Shown one piece after another: positions 24,643 through 34,465 of a stretch of 64,000 nucleotides of DNA. A program made the position numbers and the translations under genes. How positions within the stretch are numbered: the first letter of the stretch is position 1; the number at the start of each line of letters is the position of its first letter. Source of the DNA: Helicobacter pullorum NCTC 12824 (GTDB lineage Bacteria > Campylobacterota > Campylobacteria > Campylobacterales > Helicobacteraceae). The notes beneath the pieces were generated by a model that was not told where the DNA came from, did no database searches, and saw only the letters and a list, made by a program, of their open reading frames with translations. Location: contig NZ_JAERIT010000003.1 in the NCBI RefSeq assembly GCF_017979475.1, positions 62,001 to 126,000 of the forward strand, given 5' to 3'.

Positions 24643-25311
24643 CTACCATTCAAAAATTTTTTGATACCAAGGAGAGCCTGCTTCTTTGTAAAAGACATCT
24701 TTTACCCATTGATTTTCATCAATTTTTTGTTGATAATATTCTGCTGCTTGTTGCTTATCTTTTTTGTTATAAAGTTTGATAATTTCTTTATTGAGGCTCA
24801 AATTGGCAAGTTCTAATTTTAACAACATTGTATCTACCATTGGGCGATAACGCGAATAAGGGTATTTTTGGCTAAAATCTTGAGCTTCTTGGATAGATTT
24901 AGCAAGTAATTGTTGGTCGCGAAATTGTTTGGCAAAAGCAAAGTAATTAGCTTGTAATTTTAAAAATTTGATAAAATCAATGTTTTGTTCATTCCCAAAA
25001 CGCTTAGTGTATTCATCAAAATAAAAAGCCGCCAAAAGATACTCTTCTTCTTGCATATGAGCACGCCCTAGTATTAGCATAGCTTCACTCAAAAGAGGGG
25101 AGTTTAAATGCTCGCTTTGAAGAGAAGTAAAGTAACTATCGGCTTTTTCTAAATCCCCATTACGAATTTCTTTAAGCATACTTTGATACCAATAATCCGC
25201 AGGTTTATTGACTTCATCAAGAGCTAATCCACTATTGCTTTTAGAAGAGCAAGCGCCAAAAAGCATTATGAAACTAAGAAAGAAAAAAAAGAATTTTAAA
25301 ATATTTATCAC
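24643..25311 (-). CDS. bamD: outer membrane assembly lipoprotein BamD
   Basis: 222 residues from the GTG at 25311, chosen because AAAGG lies 7 nt upstream and it begins right at the signal peptide (INILKFFFFFLSFIMLFGAC) with lipobox LFGAC. The longer frame to 25386 has no ribosome binding site. TPR-like helices follow (DLEKADSYFTSLQSEH, LAAFYFDEYTKRFG, FSQKYPYSRYRPMVDTMLLK), as in BamD/ComL. Part of the beta-barrel assembly machine. First gene of the long minus-strand block. Confidence 0.88.
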   Translation of the reverse strand: MINILKFFFFFLSFIMLFGACSSKSNSGLALDEVNKPADYWYQSMLKEIRNGDLEKADSYFTSLQSEHLNSPLLSEAMLILGRAHMQEEEYLLAAFYFDEYTKRFGNEQNIDFIKFLKLQANYFAFAKQFRDQQLLAKSIQEAQDFSQKYPYSRYRPMVDTMLLKLELANLSLNKEIIKLYNKKDKQQAAEYYQQKIDENQWVKDVFYKEAGSPWYQKIFEW

Positions 25312-25571
25312 AAAAATCCTTTGTTTGTTGTATTTACTTTGAAGTGTTAATGCTATGATATTGCTATCCAAACATTTAAACACCAAAAATATATGTATGA
25401 ATATTCTAATTATAGCGGATTTGTTGTATAACTTTTATAAAATTACATTGATTTTTTGTTTTTATTGCGATAGAATTAAATTTTTAGAAATTTATGATTT
25501 ATAAACTTTGGTATAATTCTTAAAAATATTTTTTGAGGAAATATAGATTTTGCTCTATGGAAGGATGAGGT

Positions 25572-26003
25572 ATGGAATTTGTAGTGAAGTCTCCGATTTT
25601 AGGATTTGAACATATCCAAAAGATGAAATTAGAAAAAATCGCTAAAGATGATGATACTTTTATGCAATTAAAAAGTTGCGAGAATGATGGAATTTCATTT
25701 ACTTTGGTGAATCCCTATGCAATGCGTTCAGATTATGAGTTTGAAATTCCTTCACCTATTAAAGCACTCTTAGAGCTTAAAGGCAAGACGAATATAGATC
25801 CTCAAAATTCCAAATTAGTAACTTTAAATATTGTTTGCATCAAGGATCCTATTGAAGAATCTACTGTGAATTTCTTGGCTCCTGTGCTATTTAACTTTGA
25901 GAATTTAACAATGGCGCAAGTTGTGCTAGAAAATTTTAAATATGAAAATTTTGGACTTTCTGAACCTATTTCAAAATTCTTTGATTTCAATAAAACAGAA
26001 TAA
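25572..26003 (+). CDS. fliW: flagellar assembly factor FliW
   Basis: 143 residues. FliW binds flagellin and antagonises CsrA. Family motifs include VKSPILGFEHIQKMKLEKI, FTLVNPYAMRSDYEFEIP, and FLAPVLFNFENLTMAQVVLE. Placed next to bamD as fliW2 is in H. pylori. AAGGATGAGGT precedes the ATG. Confidence 0.85.
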   Translation: MEFVVKSPILGFEHIQKMKLEKIAKDDDTFMQLKSCENDGISFTLVNPYAMRSDYEFEIPSPIKALLELKGKTNIDPQNSKLVTLNIVCIKDPIEESTVNFLAPVLFNFENLTMAQVVLENFKYENFGLSEPISKFFDFNKTE

Positions 26004-26015
26004 TTATAGTCTTTT

Positions 26016-26756
26016 ATGAAAAGTCTTATTTTATTGGGTTATGGCAAAATGGCAAGAGCTTTGGCTCTTGGGCTAAAGGGCAAGTTTGCTTTGTATGTTG
26101 GGGGTAGAGATTTTCACAAGATTCGAGAGTTTTGTAAAGAATTGCAGCTTAGTGTATTGCCGCAAACAGACAATGCAATCGATATTGAGGGTAAAGAAAT
26201 TTTACTTTGTGTAAAACCTTATGCTTTGGGGCAGTTTAGGTTTGTTGGTAAAGCAAAATGCGTTTATTCGATTTTGAATGCTGTTTCTTTGGAAACATTA
26301 AAAAAATCTATTCAATCGCAAAATTATATTCGTGCCATGCCAAATGTTGCTGCAAGTGTGGGTAAATCTATCACGAGTCTTTGTGGTGATGAAGGCTATA
26401 AAAACGAGGCATTAGAAATTTTTGATTCTATTGGGAGAAGTGTTTGGATAGATGAGAAGATGATGCCAATAGCAGCTGCTCTTGGTGGCTGCTCGCCTGC
26501 ATTTTTGGCACTTGTAGCAGAATCAATGATAGATGCTGGAGTTGTAAATGGACTCCCTCGTCAAGAAAGCACAAAAATCGTTAATGGATTATTTGAAGGC
26601 TTTGCTGCATTATTGCAAGATACACACCCCGCACTTTTAAAAGAAAGCGTAATGAGTCCGGGAGGTTCTACTGCACAGGGAATTTCTAGTTTGGAAAAAA
26701 ATGCTTTAAGGAATGCTTTTTTTGAAGCGATTTTGGCTTCTAAGAATTTTGCTTGA
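26016..26756 (+). CDS. proC: pyrroline-5-carboxylate reductase
   Basis: 246 residues. Last step of proline synthesis (P5C to proline with NAD(P)H). N-terminal Rossmann motif LLGYGKMARALALGL, then VKPYALGQ, YIRAMPNVAASVGKSIT, and the C-terminal dimerisation helix block with LKESVMSPGGSTAQGISSLE. Slightly shorter than typical (about 265). Follows fliW by 12 bp and its stop overlaps miaA. Confidence 0.9.
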   Translation: MKSLILLGYGKMARALALGLKGKFALYVGGRDFHKIREFCKELQLSVLPQTDNAIDIEGKEILLCVKPYALGQFRFVGKAKCVYSILNAVSLETLKKSIQSQNYIRAMPNVAASVGKSITSLCGDEGYKNEALEIFDSIGRSVWIDEKMMPIAAALGGCSPAFLALVAESMIDAGVVNGLPRQESTKIVNGLFEGFAALLQDTHPALLKESVMSPGGSTAQGISSLEKNALRNAFFEAILASKNFA

Positions 26757-27643
26757 AAACTTTTGCTATTTTAGGTAGTAGTGGTTCTGGAAAAACTGCT
26801 TTATCCTTAGAGATTGCACAAGAAAAGAAATGTGCGATTCTTTCTTTGGATTCTTTGAGTGTCTATCGGGAAATTGATATTATCTCTGCAAAACCTACAA
26901 AAGAAGAAATGCAAGGTATTTGGCATTTTGGAATTGATATTTTAGAGCCTATACAACCACATAATGTGCAAATTTTCATTCAAGAATACCAAAGGGCAAA
27001 ATCACATTGTCAAGAAACTAATAAAAATCTACTGATTGTAGGTGGGACAAGTTTTTATCTAAAAATGCTGCTTGATGGACTTTCTTGTTTTCCTACATTT
27101 GATAAACAAAAAGTTGATTTGCAAATACAATTGTTGGGCAATTTGGAAAGTCAATACGACTTTTTGTGCAAAATTGATTCTATTTATGCTGCAAAACTAA
27201 AGCCCACAGATACTTATAGAATCCACAAGGCTTTGCAAATTTATTTTGCGACACAAAAAAGCCCAACACAATATTTTAAAGAAAACCAACAAACCCCGAT
27301 TATTCAAGAATGTGAGATTTATGAAATCACTCTAAAGAGAGAAATTTTGCGACAAAGAATCATACAAAGAACGCAAAAAATGCTTGAAAATGGTGCTATT
27401 AAAGAGACAGAAAACTTGATTAAAAAATATGGTAAAAATTATCAATGGGCAAAAAGTATAGGGATTAAAGAGATTATAGGATTTTTAGAAAATACTTTGC
27501 AAGAAAGCGAATTAGAAAGTTTGATTTCTACCCATACAGCACAACTTGCTAAACGCCAAAGAACTTTTAATAAAACGCAATTTAGAGAGCATTTTTGTGG
27601 AGATTCTAAAGAAATATGGAGAGAAATTTCCAAAAAAATATAA
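26753..27643 (+). CDS. miaA: tRNA dimethylallyltransferase MiaA
   Basis: 296 residues. Adds dimethylallyl to A37 of tRNAs reading UNN codons. P-loop AILGSSGSGKTALSLEIA, then SLDSLSVYREIDIISAKPT, VGGTSFYLKMLLDGL, and RRT-like TAQLAKRQRTFNKTQFR. The TTG start overlaps the proC stop (TTGA), so it is coupled. Confidence 0.92.
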   Translation: MKTFAILGSSGSGKTALSLEIAQEKKCAILSLDSLSVYREIDIISAKPTKEEMQGIWHFGIDILEPIQPHNVQIFIQEYQRAKSHCQETNKNLLIVGGTSFYLKMLLDGLSCFPTFDKQKVDLQIQLLGNLESQYDFLCKIDSIYAAKLKPTDTYRIHKALQIYFATQKSPTQYFKENQQTPIIQECEIYEITLKREILRQRIIQRTQKMLENGAIKETENLIKKYGKNYQWAKSIGIKEIIGFLENTLQESELESLISTHTAQLAKRQRTFNKTQFREHFCGDSKEIWREISKKI

Positions 27644-27720
27644 AAAATTTTGGCTTTAGTCAAAAATAAAGTAACTTTTTGCTATCGTTACTTGAAATTT
27701 TACAATTAAAGAATTAAACA

Positions 27721-29079
27721 ATGAATGATATTTTAAGGCATATCCCCAAAACTGATAAATTGCTTTATGCAAAAGAATTTTGCGGATTTAATGTTGATTT
27801 GTTAAAAGTGATTATTGTGGATTTTTTGGAATCTTATCGTAAAACTCTTTTGGGTGGAGGGGAGGTTATAGAGATTGATGAATGTATCAATCGTATTAGA
27901 CAAATTTATTTAAATGCTACACAAAAATCTTTAAAACCTCTTGTAAATGCCACTGGAATTGTTGTGCATACAAATCTTGGAAGAAGTGTGTTTTCTGAGG
28001 CAATGCTGGAGGAAATTAAGCCTATTTTGTGTGCTTATAACAATTTGGAATATGATGTGCAAAAAGGTTCAAGAAGTGAGCGTTATATTCATTTGCAAAA
28101 TCTCTTTGCATTGCTTTTGGGAGCAGAAGATGTTTTGGTAGTCAATAACAATGCAGCAGCAGTTTTTTTGATTTTTAATACTTTTGCAAAAAATAAAGAA
28201 GTTATTGTTTCACGGGGAGAGCTTATTGAGATTGGAGGAAGTTTTCGAATCCCTAGAGTGATGGAAGATTCTGGAGCAGTTTTAAAGGAAGTTGGGACAA
28301 CTAATAAAACGCATTTTAAAGATTACAAAGAGGCAATTAATGCAAATACTGTGATGATTTTCAAAGCGCATAAATCTAATTATGAAATTACAGGGTTTAG
28401 CAAAGAAGTGGATTATAAAGAGCTAATTGCATTGGCTAGAGAAAATGATTTGTTGGATTATTATGATTTAGGGAGTGGATATTTTGGGCTAAAGGGATTT
28501 GAGGGGAATTTGAAAAAGCATGAAATGTCTTTAGAGGAAATTGCAAGTTTAAATCCTTCTTTGGTAAGTTTTAGTGGGGATAAATTGCTAGGTGGAGCAC
28601 AAGCTGGGATTATTTTTGGTAAAAGGCAATATATAGATAAATTGAAAGAAAATCAGCTTTTAAGAATGTTGCGTGTGGATAAATTTACCATTGCAATGCT
28701 TGAAGCGACATTGTTTGCATACTTGCAAGGGCAATATGAAAAAATCCCAACCTGCAAACTTTTGTTGCAAGATAAAAAAACTTTAGAGCAAAAAGCACAA
28801 GAATTATTTGAAAGGATACCCAAAAGTTTTTTACCTCTTATTCAAGAAACAAAAAGTTATAGCGGTGGCGGAGCGATGCCTAATAAGGCTTTGGAATCTT
28901 TTGGGATTGCTTTGAGTTATTGTGATGAACAAGAATTAGAAAGACTTTTACGCAAAGAGGGGATTATTGCAAGGATTGAAAACAAAAAGGTTATTTTGGA
29001 TGTAAGAACACTTTTGGAGGGGGATAATCAAAAGATTCAAGAAGCACTTTTGAAAATTGAGGGACAATATGCAAGATAA
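27721..29079 (+). CDS. selA: L-seryl-tRNA(Sec) selenium transferase
   Basis: 452 residues, typical length. PLP enzyme converting Ser-tRNA(Sec) to Sec-tRNA(Sec) with selenophosphate. LVNATGIVVHTNLGRSVFSE near residue 75, EYDVQKGSRSERYIHL, and the PLP lysine region SFSGDKLLGGAQAGIIFG. Implies that the organism makes selenoproteins; none is encoded in the window. No tRNA-Sec gene was seen nearby. Confidence 0.95.
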   Translation: MNDILRHIPKTDKLLYAKEFCGFNVDLLKVIIVDFLESYRKTLLGGGEVIEIDECINRIRQIYLNATQKSLKPLVNATGIVVHTNLGRSVFSEAMLEEIKPILCAYNNLEYDVQKGSRSERYIHLQNLFALLLGAEDVLVVNNNAAAVFLIFNTFAKNKEVIVSRGELIEIGGSFRIPRVMEDSGAVLKEVGTTNKTHFKDYKEAINANTVMIFKAHKSNYEITGFSKEVDYKELIALARENDLLDYYDLGSGYFGLKGFEGNLKKHEMSLEEIASLNPSLVSFSGDKLLGGAQAGIIFGKRQYIDKLKENQLLRMLRVDKFTIAMLEATLFAYLQGQYEKIPTCKLLLQDKKTLEQKAQELFERIPKSFLPLIQETKSYSGGGAMPNKALESFGIALSYCDEQELERLLRKEGIIARIENKKVILDVRTLLEGDNQKIQEALLKIEGQYAR

Positions 29080-30892
29080 TCTAATCATTGGTGTAATGGG
29101 GCATATTGATCATGGCAAAACAAGCTTGATTAGGGCTTTAAATGGATTTTGGGGAGATGAGAGGAGTGATGAGAGAGAGCGTGGAATCACCTTGGATTTG
29201 AGCTTTTCAAATTTGAGTAATGGTGAGAAAAATATAGCCTTTATTGATGTTCCCGGTCATGAAAAATTGGTCAAAAATATGATTGCTGGTGCATTTGGAT
29301 TGGATTATGCAATGCTTGTGGTTTCTGCGAATGAAGGAATTATGCCGCAGACATTGGAGCATTTAAAAATTTCAAGCTTGCTTGGAATCCATAATTTTTT
29401 GGTGGTATTGAGCAAAATAGATTTGGTGGATAAAAAAAGAATACAAGAGCTAAAACAGGAAATTAAGCAATGTTTTACAGGATTTGAAAGCTTAAAATAT
29501 CAAATTTTTGAAGTTTCTATTTATGATAGTGTAAGTATGGAGAATCTCAAAAATTCTCTCTTTATGCTTCCTAAAAGCGTTCATAGGGATTTGGGGTTTT
29601 TTCGTTATTATATTGATAGAATCTTTGTGATAAAGGGTTCTGGTTGTGTAGTGAGTGGGACGCTTTTGGATGGAAGTATCACTTTGGAGGATAAAGTGTG
29701 GTGTTGTAACCTTGAGAGGCTTTTGGGGATTAAGAATATTCAATGCCATGGAGAATCTGTCCCTTGGGCAAAGAGCGGGCAACGAGTGGCTTTGAATCTT
29801 AGTGGAGTGTCCCACAATGAGCTTAAACGGGGAGATTTGCTAACAAAAAAGGGGTATTTAAGAGGATTTGATAGGGTTGAGGTAGCACTTCATCTTTTTG
29901 AGGAGATTCCACATAATTTGGAGGCTATGTTTTTTATTGGGGCATTAAAGATGTCTTGTAGAATCTTGTTTTTGGAAGATACCAAAAAATATGCCACTTT
30001 AAAGTTTAAAAGCCCTATTTATAGCATTTTTGATGAAAGATTTATTTTACGTGATGACAATCATACGCTAGGGGGAGGGAGAATCTTAAGCCCTATTGTG
30101 GATCCTATGAAAAAGGCACAAAAGCTAACTTTTTTGAAATTTTTAAACCAGCAGGATTTTAAGAGTGCTTTTGAAATTTTATTAAAAGCACACAAAAAAG
30201 GTTTAGGATTAATTAGTGCTTCACAGCGTTTTGGAATCTCTCAAAGTGAAGCTTTAGAAATTGCCCAAAAAATAGATAATTGCTTTGTTAGCCAAAAAAG
30301 TTTGGTGGTTTATTCAAAAGAGACAACAAAATTATTAAGAGATATTATTTGCAAAATTTTGGATAAAAATTCTAATGCACTTTTGAGCGCTACATTGCTT
30401 ACTCAAAAACAATCTTGGGTGGCAAATGACTTTGCACAGCATATTTTAGATAGTCTTTTGCAAGAAGGGATTTTGTGCAAGAATGATTCTTTTTATGTTG
30501 GGGTGGATTCTAAAATTGGCAAAGTGCAAGATTATCTTTATGGCAAAATTTATTCTATTTTGCAACAGCAAGGGTTTGAGCCAATGGCGCCTTATAACCT
30601 TTATGATATGCTAGATATTGATAGAAAAAGTGGTGATGATATTTATAAGAAATTGACAAAAGAAAGAAAAATAGTGCGTCTTAGCCACAAGCTTTTTGTC
30701 TGCACTCAAGCACTCACACAAATTCTAAATGAGATGAGAAATATCATCAAAAAAGAAGGTTATTTGGATTTAAATAATTTCAAAGAGCATTTTAATCTTA
30801 GTCGCAAATATCTTATTTCATATTTGGATTATTTGGATAGTTTTAGTGATATTGAAAATACAGGTGGCAAAAGGATTATAAAATCATGCTAG
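29069..30892 (+). CDS. selB: selenocysteine-specific elongation factor SelB
   Basis: 607 residues from ATG 29069, 6 nt after GAGGGAC; overlaps the end of selA. GTPase G1 GVMGHIDHGKTSLIRAL, G2/G3 RGITLDLSF and IDVPGHEKLVKNMIAGA, G4 SKID. Beta-barrel domains follow, and the C-terminal ~230 residues are winged helices that bind the SECIS hairpin. Delivers Sec-tRNA to UGA codons. Confidence 0.95.
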   Translation: MQDNLIIGVMGHIDHGKTSLIRALNGFWGDERSDERERGITLDLSFSNLSNGEKNIAFIDVPGHEKLVKNMIAGAFGLDYAMLVVSANEGIMPQTLEHLKISSLLGIHNFLVVLSKIDLVDKKRIQELKQEIKQCFTGFESLKYQIFEVSIYDSVSMENLKNSLFMLPKSVHRDLGFFRYYIDRIFVIKGSGCVVSGTLLDGSITLEDKVWCCNLERLLGIKNIQCHGESVPWAKSGQRVALNLSGVSHNELKRGDLLTKKGYLRGFDRVEVALHLFEEIPHNLEAMFFIGALKMSCRILFLEDTKKYATLKFKSPIYSIFDERFILRDDNHTLGGGRILSPIVDPMKKAQKLTFLKFLNQQDFKSAFEILLKAHKKGLGLISASQRFGISQSEALEIAQKIDNCFVSQKSLVVYSKETTKLLRDIICKILDKNSNALLSATLLTQKQSWVANDFAQHILDSLLQEGILCKNDSFYVGVDSKIGKVQDYLYGKIYSILQQQGFEPMAPYNLYDMLDIDRKSGDDIYKKLTKERKIVRLSHKLFVCTQALTQILNEMRNIIKKEGYLDLNNFKEHFNLSRKYLISYLDYLDSFSDIENTGGKRIIKSC

Positions 30893-31890
30893 ATTATCTC
30901 CAAAACCCTCCTATTAACTTAGAATTAATGCAAAAACTTATTGCTTCTAAGCAGCCAAATTATTTGGCTATCACACCTAATGCGTCAGAAAAAATATGGA
31001 GAGAAAATCAAGCTTTAAGCAATTATTTGGGTTGCAAAATAGCTCGTCCTTTTAGTTTTAATTTGGAGAGTTTTTATTTTTTGCTTACCAAATTGATGCT
31101 TAAGTACAAGGTTGCAGTTGTGCTTTCTTCTCATCAAATGCTTTATGGGGCATATTTATCTTTAAAAGAGAGTGATTCTATTATCCCCTTAATTCCTGAT
31201 AAAAAAAGCGGTCAAATTTGCATTAAAGAGGCTTTGGAAAAGGGGGCAGAATGTTTTGTTGTGCCTTATTTGAATGAAGATATTTTGACTTCTAATTTTC
31301 ATTTGGATAAAGAATTAAAAGAAGTTTTTAGCATTTGGGATATTAGCTATGCACTTGCACTTAGGTTACCTTTGCCTCAAAATGCAAATTTACTACTAGC
31401 AAATGGAGAAAATTTAGGCTTAATGCGTCCTTTTGGGGTAATGTTGTCCAAAGAAGCTGAACTTGGAGAGTTTGCTTTGTATTTGGAGATTGAAAATTTA
31501 TACCAAGTTTTCTTAGAAGCAATCAAAAAACAAGAGATTCCTAGCTCTAATCAAGCAAAAAAGTTTTATTTGGCATTAAAAGAAATTTTGGGAGATGATT
31601 GTTATGCTTTTTTTGAAACACCAAATAATACTTTGCCTTTGGGATTACAGGGGATTAAAGCGAGAAATCTCATTCAAAGTTTGATTTTTGATGGTATTTC
31701 TATGATTAATGGGCAAGAATGCCTTTTTGGATTTTCAAAGCCATCTTTTGTGCTGCAAATGATGGGTTATACAGAACAAAAGGCAAGAGAGCTTTTGAGC
31801 TTAAGTTTCAAAAAAGAAAACTGCAATATAGAGTGGTTAGCAGAAAAAATTTCTCAAAAGTATCGACAAATTAGATTATTACAAGGATAG
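30886..31890 (+). CDS. degenerate NifS/CsdB-like (class V aminotransferase fold) protein
   Basis: 334 residues; ATG overlaps the selB stop (ATGCTAG). The organisation resembles cysteine desulfurase/selenocysteine lyase proteins: ITPNASEKIWRENQALSNYL at the start, an AVVLSSHQMLYGAYLSLKE block, FSIWDISYALALRLPL in the position of the PLP Asp strand, and NLLLANGENLGLMRPFGVML where active enzymes have the 'GHKxxGPxGxG' PLP-lysine loop. No Lys is present in that loop. Either the PLP role is lost or the alignment is wrong. Context suggests a job in selenium delivery to SelA/SelD. Confidence 0.5.
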   Translation: MLDYLQNPPINLELMQKLIASKQPNYLAITPNASEKIWRENQALSNYLGCKIARPFSFNLESFYFLLTKLMLKYKVAVVLSSHQMLYGAYLSLKESDSIIPLIPDKKSGQICIKEALEKGAECFVVPYLNEDILTSNFHLDKELKEVFSIWDISYALALRLPLPQNANLLLANGENLGLMRPFGVMLSKEAELGEFALYLEIENLYQVFLEAIKKQEIPSSNQAKKFYLALKEILGDDCYAFFETPNNTLPLGLQGIKARNLIQSLIFDGISMINGQECLFGFSKPSFVLQMMGYTEQKARELLSLSFKKENCNIEWLAEKISQKYRQIRLLQG

Positions 31891-31893
31891 AAA

Positions 31894-33123
31894 ATGCAAG
31901 CAGTTACATTACAAAAGGCTATCTCTATTTTGCAAGATGCAGCTAGAGGATTTAAGAGAAATAAAGAAATTTTGCCTATTTTAGAAGCGTATGGGCGATT
32001 TTTGGCACAAGAAGTATTTTGCAAAAAAGCACTTCCAAGTTTTGATAATGCAGCAATGGATGGATATGCAATAAGAAAAGAAGATATAGGCAGAAGTGTG
32101 AAAATAAAAACAACTATTTTTGCTGGGGATTGCAGTGAAGTGGAACTAGCACAAGGGGAGTGTGCAAAAATTATGACAGGTGCTAGATTGCCTAGAGGGG
32201 TAGATATTGTCATTCCTTTTGAAGAAATTGTGGGTGGATTTAATCATCAAGAATCCATTGAGATTCCAAACAAAGAATTTAAAATGGGGGCAAATATCCG
32301 AAAATATGGAGAAGAAATAACACTTGATGCGAAGCTTTTTGGGGTTGGTGAGGAGGTTTGTGAGAATGTATTGGCAATTCTTGCATCTCAAGGGGTGAGT
32401 TATGTAGAGGTTTTTAGGGGGTTAAAAATAGGGGTATTTGCGAGTGGAAATGAGCTAAAAGAGCCTTGGGAGAATGCTAGAGAGCATCAAATTTATAATT
32501 CTAATGCAACAATGATACTTGCAATGTTGAGGAGCTTTGGTTTTTGGGGTAGCTATGGTGGAATATTAAAAGATGATAAGCAAAAAATATTAGAAATTTT
32601 GGAGTTGCCTTTTGATGTGATTTTTACAACAGGTGGAGCCAGCAAGGGGGAAGCGGATTTTATGCGTGAAGTACTAGAAGAGGTTGGTGCAGAGATTCTT
32701 ATTGCTGGAGTGCAAATTAAGCCGGGAAAACCTATTATGGTGGCTAGAATGGATTCAAAATTTATCATTGCATTGCCGGGGAATCCACTGGCTGGAGCGA
32801 TTTTGTTGCGTTTTTTGATTGTCCCATTTTTAAAGAATTTAGCGGGAGCAAAAAAGTATTTTCCACAAGCCATAAGAGTAAAAAATCAAGAAACTTTTCA
32901 ATTAAAAAAGAGAATGGACGCAATGCTTGGTGATTTGGGCGTAGAAGGGTTTTGTATAACACAAAAGGGCAAATATACTTCTGGACAAATTTTGCCACTT
33001 TTTGAGAGCAGTGCTATTGCATTATTTGGCGAAGAATACACAGAAATAAAAGAGGGGGATTTGATTAAAGTGCTTCCTTATAAAATGCTGTGGGGCGAAG
33101 TAGAGTGCGATTATATTAATTAG
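31894..33123 (+). CDS. moeA: molybdopterin molybdenumtransferase MoeA
   Basis: 409 residues. Inserts molybdate into adenylylated molybdopterin. LPSFDNAAMDGYAIR, GECAKIMTGARLPRGVDIVIPFEE, GVFASGNELKEPWE, FTTGGASKGEADFM, GVQIKPGKPIMVAR, ALPGNPLAGAIL are all family motifs. Three bases after the NifS-like gene. With selAB it fits assembly of a Mo- and Sec-containing formate dehydrogenase. Confidence 0.95.
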   Translation: MQAVTLQKAISILQDAARGFKRNKEILPILEAYGRFLAQEVFCKKALPSFDNAAMDGYAIRKEDIGRSVKIKTTIFAGDCSEVELAQGECAKIMTGARLPRGVDIVIPFEEIVGGFNHQESIEIPNKEFKMGANIRKYGEEITLDAKLFGVGEEVCENVLAILASQGVSYVEVFRGLKIGVFASGNELKEPWENAREHQIYNSNATMILAMLRSFGFWGSYGGILKDDKQKILEILELPFDVIFTTGGASKGEADFMREVLEEVGAEILIAGVQIKPGKPIMVARMDSKFIIALPGNPLAGAILLRFLIVPFLKNLAGAKKYFPQAIRVKNQETFQLKKRMDAMLGDLGVEGFCITQKGKYTSGQILPLFESSAIALFGEEYTEIKEGDLIKVLPYKMLWGEVECDYIN

Positions 33124-33156
33124 AAAATTAATGAAAAAAGTGATTTTGGGATTGTT

Positions 33157-33405
33157 TTAAATCCCTTTGAAAAAATCTCCGATTTCAACTTCTAAAACTT
33201 TGGCAATTTTGTAAAGATGTTCTAAATTATAATGAATATTTTTATATCCAGCTTCTGCTCCACCAACCAAAGAGACAGATTTATATCCAATGGCTAAACT
33301 TAAATCAAGTTGCGAGAATCTCTTTTCTTTGCGGATTGTTGCGATGTTTTTGGCAATTTTTCTATGGAAATTCTCTATCTCTTCTTTGCTGAAATCTTCA
33401 AACAA
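33157..33405 (-). CDS. XRE-family transcriptional regulator
   Basis: 82 residues from a TTG at 33405 with AAGGG 6 nt upstream. A single HTH domain: KNIATIRKEKRFSQLDLSLAIG, then the recognition helix region, then LEHLYKIAKVLEVEIGDFF. No sensor domain. The promoter region contains paired inverted operators (33417-33487), so autoregulation is likely. Comparable in size to controller proteins of mobile or restriction modules. Confidence 0.75.
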   Translation of the reverse strand: MFEDFSKEEIENFHRKIAKNIATIRKEKRFSQLDLSLAIGYKSVSLVGGAEAGYKNIHYNLEHLYKIAKVLEVEIGDFFKGI

Positions 33406-33416
33406 TTTTTGCCCTT

Positions 33417-33487
33417 ACTCTATAATTATAGAATGACAAAAAATGATATTAATTTTAAAATATTGTCGCATTCTATGGTGATAGAGT
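33417..33487. promoter_or_regulatory. paired inverted operators between the XRE and FkbM genes
   Basis: ACTCTATAATTATAGAATG (33417-33435) and CATTCTATGGTGATAGAGT (33469-33487) are inverted copies of each other at 16 of 19 positions. Each contains CTAT-N4-ATAG, the first as a perfect 12-bp palindrome. On the minus strand the first site includes TATAAT, the likely -10 of the XRE gene. Confidence 0.55.
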
Positions 33488-33509
33488 AAAAATTTTATTA
33501 AGGCAAAAG

Positions 33510-34465
33510 ATGTTTAAAATTAAGTGTTATGAAAGTGGTTTGAGGGAAATTTATTTTGGGAAGAAAAAGATTTTTAAAATTAGAAATTTGGTGCAGGGAT
33601 TGCGTTTTATGCTAAATAATATTTCAAATAAGATTGATAGTTTGGTAGATTCTCTACATACTGATAATATTCTTAAGAGCGATATACAGGCATATAAGCA
33701 AGAAATGCGTGATTTGTATTTGAAACAAAATCAAGAAATGCAGACTTTTATACAAAATCAAAAACAAGAAATAATGCGACATATCAATAATAGAAGCGGT
33801 GCTATTAGGCTAGATATGGTTGAATCCCAACAATCCAAAGAGGGGATTTATCATTTTCAATATCTTCTTAGGCGAGCCCACATTGCGGGGAAATATTATG
33901 AGATTTTTTATGAATTTTATTTGCAAAATCAAAATGGTAAAAAGGTTGTTTTTGTAGATTGTGGAGCTCATGCGGGGGTATTTAGCGATGTGGCTTTGGC
34001 TTGTGGAGGAATTTGCTATGCTTTTGAGCCTAATAAATATCTTTATGCTTTTTTGAGAGATTTATACAAAGGCAATGAAAAGCTTATTTTGTCCAATCAA
34101 GCAGTTTCTAATAAAAATGGGAAAACGACTTTTTACACTTATGCGAGCAATGCTGTTTCTGATGGGGCTGGTATAATGAGAAATAATTTGGGTGTAGGTT
34201 ATGAGGTAGAAATGCTAGATTTTGTGAATTTTTAAAAGATATTATCCAAAAACACCACAAAATTAGCCTTATTAAAATCGATATTGAAGGGGCGGAATTT
34301 GATGTGTTGGATTCTTTGATTGAGCAGAAGCTTTATGAAAATGTAGAATATATTATGGTGGAAACCCATGAGAGATTCTTTGAAAATCCCAAAGAAAAAA
34401 TTGAGAATCTCAAAAATAAAATTGCTAAAAATAATATCCAAAATATTTTTTTGGATTGGATTTAG
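33510..34465 (+). pseudogene. FkbM-family methyltransferase, frameshifted
   Basis: AAGG 6 nt before the ATG at 33510. A ~100-residue N-terminal coiled region is followed by a SAM-binding core: KVVFVDCGAHAGVFSDVALA and CYAFEPNKYLYAFL, then LSNQAVSNKNGKTTFYTYAS. The frame then stops at LDFVNF (34233-34235). The next frame from 34226 continues EFLKDIIQKHHKISLIKIDI-EGAEFDVLDSLIEQK and ends in IFLDWI at 34465, exactly the missing C-terminal FkbM part. A one-base deletion near 34220-34232 explains it. Likely a glycan O-methyltransferase, now inactive unless the shift is a sequencing error. Confidence 0.75.

Noticed and set aside
27650-27720. tRNA-Sec (selC) upstream of selA
   Set aside because: The gap is too short and AT-rich, with no acceptor stem or CCA.
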